Source: an uncultured Prevotella sp.
GTDB taxonomy: Bacteria > Bacteroidota > Bacteroidia > Bacteroidales > Bacteroidaceae
Length of the DNA stretch: 36,733 bases
Direction: 5' to 3'
Assembly (NCBI GenBank): GCA_900547085.1
Contig: URFI01000003.1
Span: forward strand, 1-36,733
The translations under genes and the position numbers were made by a program. Position 1 is the first letter of the stretch; every line of letters begins with the position of its first letter. The notes under the pieces are model-generated. The model ran no database searches, had not been told where the DNA came from, and was given only the letters and a program-made list of their open reading frames with translations. Shown here piece by piece: positions 15,810 through 23,040 of the stretch.

Positions 15810-16652
15810 CTATGCCACTGGGTCGGCTTTCTTCAGTCTTCGGGACAGTTGGAACAAGGCTGGAAGCATGATGCACAGTGAGAAGAGCAGACTCATCCAC
15901 ACGGATTGCTGGCTGCCTCCAAAGATATCAACAAGATTACCATTAGCCGAGCTGGGAATGAGATTATACACCATGAATATTGTAGAGTTGTTGACCCAAT
16001 GCAAAACAATGCCAGGAACAATACTGTTGGTGCGCACATACATCCATCCCAACAACAAACCCATGAGAAAAGCGTGCGGCAATTGAGCCATATTGAAATG
16101 TGCAAGACCAAAAATCAACGCCGAAAGGATGATGGACAGCCAAGCTGTACGACCCCGGAAGAGTTGGAGCAAGGTGCGAAGAACGGCACCTCTGAAAACT
16201 GTTTCTTCGGCAATTGGCACCAAAATGCCAACGGAAAGATATCCCCAACGATTGCCCATCAAGGCATTGAGCATTCGTTCTAAGCCAGAAGGAACCTCCA
16301 CTTCCATCTGCTCAAGCAGCCATGCCGAGGGGATGATGGTGCCCAATGATAGTAAAACCACCCAAAACAACGCTGTCCAATGCTTACTGCGCACATACGA
16401 ACGTGCCACAGGTGTCCATTTAAGTGACATGAATAAGACGATTGTCAGCACACTGGAAACGGCGGAAGTGGCGATGACCGTCGTTGAACTGAATACGGGA
16501 TGCGACTGAAGATAGTGCAATGCGATCCCGAAGTCCATGCCATTGTGCAGCAAAGACACGATGCTGACCAGATAAGTGACCAACACTTGAAGCATGATAA
16601 ACACCACCAAATACCATGCAATGTCTAATATTCCTTTGATTGATTTACGCAT
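15810..16652 (-). CDS. CPBP-family intramembrane metalloprotease (CAAX/Abi type)
   Basis: This 280-residue integral membrane protein has about eight hydrophobic segments. The CPBP motifs are complete: EETVFRG (about residue 149; motif 1, metal and catalytic Glu plus Arg), FGLAHFN (about 186; motif 2) and HWVNNS (about 220; motif 3). In this family the conserved Glu and His residues form the active site within the membrane. Roles range from prenyl-protein processing to bacteriocin self-immunity, and the substrate here is unknown. It begins 2 bases after ribF stops and is the last gene of the leftward P-ATPase-HAD-ribF-CPBP operon. Nothing in this context suggests a bacteriocin locus. Confidence 0.87.
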   Translation of the reverse strand: MRKSIKGILDIAWYLVVFIMLQVLVTYLVSIVSLLHNGMDFGIALHYLQSHPVFSSTTVIATSAVSSVLTIVLFMSLKWTPVARSYVRSKHWTALFWVVLLSLGTIIPSAWLLEQMEVEVPSGLERMLNALMGNRWGYLSVGILVPIAEETVFRGAVLRTLLQLFRGRTAWLSIILSALIFGLAHFNMAQLPHAFLMGLLLGWMYVRTNSIVPGIVLHWVNNSTIFMVYNLIPSSANGNLVDIFGGSQQSVWMSLLFSLCIMLPALFQLSRRLKKADPVA

Positions 16653-16654
16653 AA

Positions 16655-17617
16655 CTACTTTGTTTGGTTAAAATAATGATCTACTTCCCGTGCATCTTCC
16701 GCTATTTTAGCATGTAACAACGCCAAGCTGTCAAACCGCTTTTCATCACGAAGGCGTTTGAAAAAGGCCACGGAAAGTTGCTTATCATAGATATTTTCAT
16801 GAAATCCTTCGAGGATATGAGTTTCTACTGTCAGGTTTGTTCCATTGTAGGTGGGCCGCATACCGATGCTGGTTATCGCCCGATACCAAGGTCCTGCCCC
16901 CTCAACCTGTGCTTTTACAGCATAAACACCCATGGCAGGAAGCAGCTGTGTGATTTCGTTTAAATTGAGATTGGCAGTAGGAAAACCAAGTTTCCGACCC
17001 TCTTTGCACCCATCAACGACATGAGCCGTGAGCACATAGGGACGCCCTAAACAGCGATTGGCCTGCTCCACCAACCCCTCATGGATGTATTTTCGAATGG
17101 CTGAAGAACTCACATGCACGGCATCTTTGCCCAAAGAAAACTCCTCGCTGCGTATCACCTCGATGCCTAATGCTCGTCCATAGCGCACATAATCGTCAAA
17201 TCCCTCTTCCCTGTTGTGTCCGAACCGATTGTCATAACCAATCACTAACTTGCGTACATGTAACCGATTATGGAGTACATCGCCCATGAATTGTTGGGCT
17301 GTCATACTCGCCATCTCTTGCGTAAACGGTAATACCACGACCCAATCAACAGCAGTTGCTGACAGCAGTTGCAGCTTCTGTTCGGTCGTGGTCAACAGTT
17401 CGGGAACATAATGACTGTGTAACACTTGACGAGGATGCTTGTCAAACGTGATGACCATGGATGACAATCCCGCATCACGAGCTGTCTTCACAACCTGATG
17501 TATCAAGAATTGATGCCCCAAATGCACCCCATCGAAGAATCCAATGGTTGCCACACAGGGGCTCGTTAGAACCGTTTTATCATCCAATATCATGGTTTTC
17601 ATATCCTTACCACGCAT
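16655..17617 (-). CDS. ribF: Bifunctional riboflavin kinase / FAD synthetase
   Basis: This protein has about 320 residues from the ATG at 17617, or 315 from the ATG at 17602, which begins MKTMILDDK. The first overlaps the HAD stop by 11 bases; the second lies 4 bases after it and is equally plausible. The N-terminal adenylyltransferase domain shows ATIGFFDGVHLGHQ (about residues 23-36) and IGYDNRFGHNREEG (about 132-145), and SSSAIRKYIHEG is the ISSTxIR-like motif. The C-terminal riboflavin kinase domain has GCKEGRKLGFPTANL (about 203-217) and the terminal ETHILEGFHENIYDK (about 267). It makes FMN and then FAD from riboflavin and ATP. ribD lies elsewhere in the window (25864) and not in this operon. 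Confidence 0.95.
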   Translation of the reverse strand: MRGKDMKTMILDDKTVLTSPCVATIGFFDGVHLGHQFLIHQVVKTARDAGLSSMVITFDKHPRQVLHSHYVPELLTTTEQKLQLLSATAVDWVVVLPFTQEMASMTAQQFMGDVLHNRLHVRKLVIGYDNRFGHNREEGFDDYVRYGRALGIEVIRSEEFSLGKDAVHVSSSAIRKYIHEGLVEQANRCLGRPYVLTAHVVDGCKEGRKLGFPTANLNLNEITQLLPAMGVYAVKAQVEGAGPWYRAITSIGMRPTYNGTNLTVETHILEGFHENIYDKQLSVAFFKRLRDEKRFDSLALLHAKIAEDAREVDHYFNQTK

Positions 17618-18218
17618 TTATCCAATCGTTACCTGTGGTCTCGTGCATCACCTGGATGCCCAGTTGTGCGGCCGATTCACAGTTTTCTTTCACATCATCA
17701 ATAAAGAGTGTCTCTGCTGCTTGCAGCTGTGAGCGCCTTAACACGGCCTCAAAAATCATGCGATCGGGCTTCGTAAGCTGCAACTTGTACGACAGATAGA
17801 CGTCTTCGAAATAATCGTTTACCCCCAGATTGTGATAGGGAAAGAAATCATTCACGCATTTCTGCCAGTGCATGTCATTGGTGTTGCTCAACAAGAAAAG
17901 TCGATATTCCTTCTTCAACTCCACCAAACGTTGTTTCTTTTCATCAGGAATACCCGACAAAAGTTGATTCCATGCCCAGACTATTTCCTCATTCTCGGCT
18001 TTGCATCGGTTCATGCTGCGAACTTCATCACAAAACTCTTCCGTCGTCATTCGGCCCGTTTCAATGTCAAAGAACAAGTCAGCCGTGCGATGATCCCGAA
18101 CATAAACGGCAACGTCTCCAGCTCCTATCTGCTCAAAAGCACGCACGCAGCGCTGTTTATCAAGCCCTACAAGCACGCAACCCAGGTCAAATATGATGTT
18201 TTTGACGTTCTGTTTCAT
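17607..18218 (-). CDS. HAD-superfamily phosphatase (YihX-like)
   Basis: This protein has 203 residues from the ATG at 18218, whose first bases overlap the stop of the P-ATPase gene in an ATGA arrangement. A longer frame to 18254 would run 40 bases into that gene and is unlikely. HAD motif I is IIFDLGCVLV near residue 8 (nucleophilic Asp; second position Gly as in YihX-type enzymes), motif II is FLLSNTND near 108, the motif III Lys is in KPDRMIFE near 150, and motif IV is TLFIDDVKENC near 172. The helical cap between motifs I and II is subclass IA. It probably dephosphorylates a small sugar phosphate or nucleotide. The position before ribF allows a role in flavin-intermediate dephosphorylation, but that is a guess. 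Confidence 0.85.
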   Translation of the reverse strand: MKQNVKNIIFDLGCVLVGLDKQRCVRAFEQIGAGDVAVYVRDHRTADLFFDIETGRMTTEEFCDEVRSMNRCKAENEEIVWAWNQLLSGIPDEKKQRLVELKKEYRLFLLSNTNDMHWQKCVNDFFPYHNLGVNDYFEDVYLSYKLQLTKPDRMIFEAVLRRSQLQAAETLFIDDVKENCESAAQLGIQVMHETTGNDWINAW

Positions 18219-20857
18219 GACTTTCTTGCCCTTAATCGTTTCGTCCATCGCCACAGTTCACCCACCCAAAGCACAACAGAAGTAAAGATAATGATGCCCA
18301 ACCAGTCGCTAAGCGACAGCGGTACGGTGCGGAACATCTTACCTCCGAAGGTCACGATGAGCCACTGTCCCAAGATAACCAACAGCAACACGAGCAGCAG
18401 TCCCTTGTCTTTCCACAGATAACGGAATGCCGAATGATTGGAACCAAGCGTCTTTGCATTGAACAGGTTCCACAACTGAATCATCACGAAGGTTGTGAAG
18501 AAGATGGTCAACTCACGCATACTGATGCCTTGCGACACATTACGTTCGCAATAAATGAGCATAGCAAACAGGAAAATAAAGAAGGTTACGCCACAGAAAA
18601 GAATGCCTTGGCGCATCTCTTTATTAAGGATGAACTCGTTTTCCTTACGCGGTTTGTCTTTCATCACCTCGCGTGAAGGAGGCAAAGAGGCCAATGCCAT
18701 GGCTGCAAAGGTATCCATCAAGAGGTTCACCCATAATATCTGTGTCACAGTGAGCGGCATCTCCACACCGATGAAAGCCCCTCCAAGAACAAGAAGTAGC
18801 GCAGTGATGTTGACAATAAGCTGGAAAAAAAGGAAGCGCTGGATGTTCTTATACAGCGAACGTCCCCACATCACGGCATGCGCGATTGAGCCAAACGAGT
18901 CGTCGAGCAACGTCATGTCGCTGGCTTCCTTAGCGACACTGGTTCCTGACCCCAACGACAAACCCACATGAGCATAATGCAATGCGGGCGCGTCATTGGT
19001 CCCATCGCCCGTCACAGCCACTACTTCTTTGCGCTTTTGCAGCATTTCCACAAGTCGTTGTTTATCTGATGGACGCGCACGCGACATCACTTTGATGGTA
19101 TGAGCGCGCTCGTATGCCTCTTCATCCGACAGCGCATTCCACTCTGGACCTGTCAGTGCGGCCTCCTTAGGCGTATCATCGTGCCAGACACCTATCTGCC
19201 TTGCTATCTCAATAGCGGTGGCTTGCGTATCACCCGTCACGACCTTCACCTCGATACCCGCTTGCTGGCATTGGTTAACAGCATTTGGAACATCCTCGCG
19301 AACAGGATCACTAATCGCTGCAACGCATTGCAAATTGAGGTTATGTAAGTGATTCTTTATTTGGATATTGGATAGCGCATCCGCTTCAAGTTGCTTGCAT
19401 GCGAATGCCAAAGTGCGCATGGCCTTGTGCTGATAGCCCAACAACGTAGACTGATAGGATTGTTTTTCGGCATCAGATAAGGTACAGAAGTTCATCACAA
19501 TCTCAGGTGCTCCCTTGACAAAGAGATACTTCTTGCCACCCAGCTCTGCAACGGTTGCCATGTACTTGTTTTCAGTTGAAAATGGCAACTGCGCAATCAT
19601 TGTGGCTTGGTTACGAATGGTTAGATAGTCAACGCCATGTTTTTGCAGCCATGTCAGTAGAGCTATCTCCGTTGGATTACCGATTCCAGCACCATCTTCT
19701 CCCAACTCTGCCGTTGTATTGAGGGCGATAGCCTGAGCCAGCTCATCGTGTTCAGACACCTCCGTAACGACAGAAGAGCCAGCCATCTCCATGACCGTCA
19801 TCTTGTTTTCCGTCAAGGTTCCAGTTTTATCAGTACAGATTACTGTCACCGCCCCCATCGTTTCACAAGCATGCAGCTTTCTAACAAGGTTGTTGCTCTT
19901 CAACATCCGGCGCATATTTAGTGCCAAACTCAAGGTTACGGCCATGGGAAGTCCTTCGGGTACGGCCATCACAATCAGCGTTACAGCCATCATGAAATAC
20001 TGCAACACCACCTCGGCCATCTTGAAATAATCAGTGCCTTGCCATACAGCGTCGTTGACAAGAATGTCGTGAATGAGGAAGATGACGAAAGCAGCAACAG
20101 CCACTACCGACCCAACCACCGAGATAAGTTTGGCCAATTTGGCTAATTGGGTATCCAAAGGCGTTTGGGTATGCGTTATTTCGCTCGAGTTACGAGCCAC
20201 CTTACCAATCTCCGTGGCGTCACCAACTGCTGTAACAACGGCGGCCCCTCGGCCATTCATGACCATCGTACTGCGCAAGACCATATCATGAGGGTAGGTT
20301 TTTTCATGTGCTTCATCCTCCTCGTCATCGTCGACATCAATACCCTTTGAGCAGATGGGTTCGCCCGTCAACGACGACTCGTCTATCAACAAATCAACGC
20401 CCTTGACGAGTTTTCCGTCGGCAGGTATCTCGTCACCTACCTCGATAATCATCAAATCGCCCACTACCACATCCTTACGAGGAATCTCAACGACATGTCC
20501 ATTGCGTCGAACCTTCACCAACGACTCTTCATTCAGCGCATTGAGAATATTGAATTTCTTGGCTGCATCCCGCTCAAAGTAAAAGCCGACGCTGGTTGCA
20601 AAGAAGATGGCAACAAAGATACCAATGGTCTCTATAAAGTTCTGCTCAACGAAAGCCAACACCAAAGAGACGGCGGCAGCAACCAAAAGCACTTGAATGA
20701 TGGGGTCACGATACTTGTCCAAATACAATTTCCACAATGAGGTTGTGGGGGGTGGCGTCAGTATGTTTTTGCCAAATTTTATCCTGTTAGCCGCCACCTG
20801 TTCATCTGTCAAACCTGTATGATGGACCCTTTCGTTTTTAATGTCTTGCGTACTCAT
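18215..20857 (-). CDS. Calcium-translocating P-type ATPase (P2B/PMCA-like)
   Basis: This protein has 880 residues from the ATG at 20857. Upstream codons to 20890 overlap the predicted promoter and are rejected. The N-terminal cation-ATPase domain is followed by the actuator loop with LTGEP (about 165-175). The M4 calcium-site motif is VPEGLPMAV, the phosphorylation site is CTDKTGTLTENK near 345, and the nucleotide-binding loop has KGAPE. The hinge motif is VTGDGTNDAPAL near 620, followed by the six C-terminal TM helices. An acidic DDDEEDE patch near residue 187 lies in the actuator region. The enzyme should export calcium, or possibly another divalent cation, at the expense of ATP. It heads the operon that continues with the HAD, ribF and CPBP genes. 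Confidence 0.93.
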   Translation of the reverse strand: MSTQDIKNERVHHTGLTDEQVAANRIKFGKNILTPPPTTSLWKLYLDKYRDPIIQVLLVAAAVSLVLAFVEQNFIETIGIFVAIFFATSVGFYFERDAAKKFNILNALNEESLVKVRRNGHVVEIPRKDVVVGDLMIIEVGDEIPADGKLVKGVDLLIDESSLTGEPICSKGIDVDDDEEDEAHEKTYPHDMVLRSTMVMNGRGAAVVTAVGDATEIGKVARNSSEITHTQTPLDTQLAKLAKLISVVGSVVAVAAFVIFLIHDILVNDAVWQGTDYFKMAEVVLQYFMMAVTLIVMAVPEGLPMAVTLSLALNMRRMLKSNNLVRKLHACETMGAVTVICTDKTGTLTENKMTVMEMAGSSVVTEVSEHDELAQAIALNTTAELGEDGAGIGNPTEIALLTWLQKHGVDYLTIRNQATMIAQLPFSTENKYMATVAELGGKKYLFVKGAPEIVMNFCTLSDAEKQSYQSTLLGYQHKAMRTLAFACKQLEADALSNIQIKNHLHNLNLQCVAAISDPVREDVPNAVNQCQQAGIEVKVVTGDTQATAIEIARQIGVWHDDTPKEAALTGPEWNALSDEEAYERAHTIKVMSRARPSDKQRLVEMLQKRKEVVAVTGDGTNDAPALHYAHVGLSLGSGTSVAKEASDMTLLDDSFGSIAHAVMWGRSLYKNIQRFLFFQLIVNITALLLVLGGAFIGVEMPLTVTQILWVNLLMDTFAAMALASLPPSREVMKDKPRKENEFILNKEMRQGILFCGVTFFIFLFAMLIYCERNVSQGISMRELTIFFTTFVMIQLWNLFNAKTLGSNHSAFRYLWKDKGLLLVLLLVILGQWLIVTFGGKMFRTVPLSLSDWLGIIIFTSVVLWVGELWRWTKRLRARKS

Positions 20858-20865
20858 AATTTGTG

Positions 20866-20895
20866 CAAAGTTACTTGAATTCAAGAGCATAGCAA
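20866..20895 (-). promoter_or_regulatory. Promoter of the P-ATPase operon, abutting the start codon
   Basis: On the minus strand TTTG (20895-20892), an 18-base spacer and TAACTTTG (20873-20866) form a good promoter. The last G is only 8 bases from the ATG at 20857, so the mRNA would have a leader of about 3-4 bases. This placement decides the start codon. Confidence 0.65.
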
Positions 20896-20990
20896 AATAA
20901 ATGCAACGATTCCTCTTTATTCATTTTGCTAATAATTGTAAAAAGATGCTACAACATCTTCTTTCTACCAATTATTCGGATTAAAATATG

Positions 20991-20998
20991 TAACTTTG
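20991..20998 (+). promoter_or_regulatory. Candidate -7 box TAACTTTG for the hydrolase at 21132
   Basis: The sequence matches TAnnTTTG and would give a leader of about 130 bases. No TTTG -33 box was found at the right distance. A small hairpin CCTTAT/ATAAGG (21067-21084) lies in the leader. Confidence 0.45.
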
Positions 20999-21131
20999 AA
21001 ACATCATTGACGATTCACAACGCCGTCATAACTAAAAACAAAAAAGGCACATGTACTTATACTCACCTTATTTGTCTATAAGGCAGCAAGGACACAATGT
21101 ACAAAACCACCCATAAACAACTAAGATTCTG

Positions 21132-22088
21132 ATGAAAAAAATACTTAAGGTTTCACTAATCACTTCCATCATCGTAGTGCTACTGGCACTCGTTGGTGGC
21201 AGCATATACATGATAGAATACTCGTTGAGTCGCCCTTACCCCATCAACGTGTCCTACAAAGACCGGTTTGCGCACGTCATGAATAACAATCCTGAGATTA
21301 AACCCTGGATAGACAGTCTGACCCAAGGTAACCTCATCCATGACACCCTGGTAACGATGCAAGACGATGAGCAACATCATGCCGTCTTCGTCTATGCGCC
21401 ACAACCCACCCGCAAGACGGCTGTTGTGCTGCATGGTTACCACGACTCTCATACGGGAATGATGCAGATAGCCCACATCTATGCCAAGATGGGTTACAAC
21501 GTGCTGCTCCCCGACCACCATGCCCATGGCTGGAGCGAAGGTAAGATGGTACAAATGGGATGGAAAGAGCGCCACGACGTGCTGCGCTGGATGGCCATTG
21601 CCGATTCGCTGTTCAGCGATTCAACCGGCCATTCCGAGCAAGTGGTCCACGGTATCTCCATGGGAGCCGCACTCACCATGAGCGTTTCGGGTGAAGACAC
21701 CCCCGACTATGTCAAGTGCTTTGTGGAAGATTGTGGTTACACCAGCGTGTGGGACGAGTTCAAAAACGAACTGAAAACACAATTTGGGCTACCACCCTTC
21801 CCCCTACTTTACACGGCCAGCGCACTGAACAAGCTGCTGTACGGATGGTCGTTTGGGGAGGCTTCACCCTTGAAGCAGGTGCCCAAATGCAAAAAGCCCA
21901 TGCTCTTCATCCATGGCGACCGCGATACATACGTGCGAACCGACATGGTTTATCCGCTTTACAAGGCCAAATCTCAACCGAAACAGCTATGGATAGCCAA
22001 GGGTTCTAAACACGCTGAAAGCTACAAGGACCATCGACAAGAATATACGGAAGTTGTGAAGAAATTTGTCAGCCAATACATTCCTTAA
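21132..22088 (+). CDS. Membrane-anchored alpha/beta hydrolase
   Basis: This 318-residue protein has an N-terminal signal anchor (KKILKVSLITSIIVVLLALVG, residues 2-22) with no lipobox, so the catalytic part should face the periplasm. The fold is that of BAAT/acyl-peptide-hydrolase-like serine hydrolases. AVVLHGYHDSHTGMM (about residues 97-111) carries the oxyanion hole, VHGISMGAALTM near 172-183 contains the nucleophile Ser, FIHGDRDTYV near 256-265 supplies the Asp, and SKHAES near 291 the His. Substrate class is not evident, and esterase or peptidase-like activity is possible. It is monocistronic, and the next gene is on the other strand. Confidence 0.85.
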   Translation: MKKILKVSLITSIIVVLLALVGGSIYMIEYSLSRPYPINVSYKDRFAHVMNNNPEIKPWIDSLTQGNLIHDTLVTMQDDEQHHAVFVYAPQPTRKTAVVLHGYHDSHTGMMQIAHIYAKMGYNVLLPDHHAHGWSEGKMVQMGWKERHDVLRWMAIADSLFSDSTGHSEQVVHGISMGAALTMSVSGEDTPDYVKCFVEDCGYTSVWDEFKNELKTQFGLPPFPLLYTASALNKLLYGWSFGEASPLKQVPKCKKPMLFIHGDRDTYVRTDMVYPLYKAKSQPKQLWIAKGSKHAESYKDHRQEYTEVVKKFVSQYIP

Positions 22089-22186
22089 CAACCCTCGTTT
22101 ACTCCTGCCGGTCCTCCAGCTGCGCCATTCTGCACAGACGACTGGCCTGGAGAAACTTCTCACACGGGATAATGCCGATGAAACCT

Positions 22187-22954
22187 TCATTTTTGAAGTC
22201 TAACAACGCGGTCATCGGCATCAAAACGGATATGTTCACTTTCGATGAAATGGTGCAAAGTGCCATCTTCTATGAGCTGTTTCGTCGTCCCAGTGTGTAG
22301 TTTTCGTTGATCATCCAGCAGCCATATCTCGTCTATTATCTGTAAAGCCAGTTCGATATCATGGATGGATAAGAACACGGTCTTATCCAATTCGTGTGCC
22401 AATTGGGCCAACAGACGCAGTGTATCTACCTTACTTTGGAAATCAAGAAAGGCCGTTGGTTCGTCTAAAATGATGATGGGTGTTTGCTGTGCCAGGGCTT
22501 TTGCCATCATCACCTTTTGCCGTTCACCATCGCTTAGGCTCGAAATGTTCCTTTCAGCCAACTGCTCGATGCCCACCAGTTGCATGGCTTTCGAGACAAT
22601 TTTGTGGTCTTCGTCAGACAAAACGCCCCAAAATCCCGTGTAGGGTGTGCGCCCCAATCCCACCAATTCGGTTGCGGTAAGGTTCCGAATGTCCATTCTT
22701 TCCGTCAGAACCACACTGATTTTTTCGGCCAATTCTTGGTGGGATAGCCGTTCCAAGGGTGTTCCTTGAATGTATATTTCGCCCGCTATGGGCGGTATAA
22801 AGCCCGCCAGAGTGCGCAAAAGAGTAGATTTACCCACACCATTTCGCCCCAGCAAACAGGTCAACCGACCGCTGTTCAGAGTAGCGTTGATATCCGATAC
22901 GACCGCATGTTTGCCGTATCCGATGGACAAATTGTATAATTGAATGGTCTGCAT
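22187..22954 (-). CDS. ABC transporter ATP-binding protein, iron-siderophore/cobalamin type (FecE/BtuD-like)
   Basis: This 255-residue ATPase shows Walker A GRNGVGKST (about residues 36-44), a Q-loop region near VVLTERMD, signature LSDGERQK (about 139-146), Walker B PIIILDEP (about 157-164) and the switch His in SIHD near 195. It is closest in pattern to ATPases for ferric siderophores, haem or vitamin B12, whose permease and binding-protein genes usually adjoin. None does here, so it must work with components encoded elsewhere or has lost them. The frame ends abruptly at VVRLQK; a different frame continues 33 codons to 22099, which might be a lost C-terminus. The predicted promoter lies only 8 bases before the ATG. 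Confidence 0.88.
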   Translation of the reverse strand: MQTIQLYNLSIGYGKHAVVSDINATLNSGRLTCLLGRNGVGKSTLLRTLAGFIPPIAGEIYIQGTPLERLSHQELAEKISVVLTERMDIRNLTATELVGLGRTPYTGFWGVLSDEDHKIVSKAMQLVGIEQLAERNISSLSDGERQKVMMAKALAQQTPIIILDEPTAFLDFQSKVDTLRLLAQLAHELDKTVFLSIHDIELALQIIDEIWLLDDQRKLHTGTTKQLIEDGTLHHFIESEHIRFDADDRVVRLQK

Positions 22955-22962
22955 GTCTGTTG

Positions 22963-22970
22963 CAAAGATA
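22963..22970 (-). promoter_or_regulatory. Candidate -7 box TATCTTTG of the ABC ATPase gene
   Basis: Minus-strand TATCTTTG ends 8 bases before the ATG at 22954, implying an almost leaderless mRNA. No TTTG -33 box was found at 18-20 bases. It shares an 86-base divergent gap with the helicase promoter. Confidence 0.55.
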
Positions 22971-23023
22971 ACGAATTACGCAAAATATAACGTTCGTAGC
23001 TCGTCAATTCTTGCTAAAAAGCG

Positions 23024-23031
23024 TATCTTTG
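23024..23031 (+). promoter_or_regulatory. Candidate -7 box TATCTTTG of the helicase gene
   Basis: The box ends 9 bases before the ATG at 23041, implying a leader of only a few bases and ruling out the in-frame TTG at 23011. No convincing -33 box is present. Confidence 0.55.
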
Positions 23032-23040
23032 TCCGTACTT

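Noticed and set aside
15810..16652. CPBP protease as a bacteriocin-immunity or phage-defence system
   Set aside because: It lies at the end of a housekeeping operon with ribF and no bacteriocin or toxin gene is nearby.
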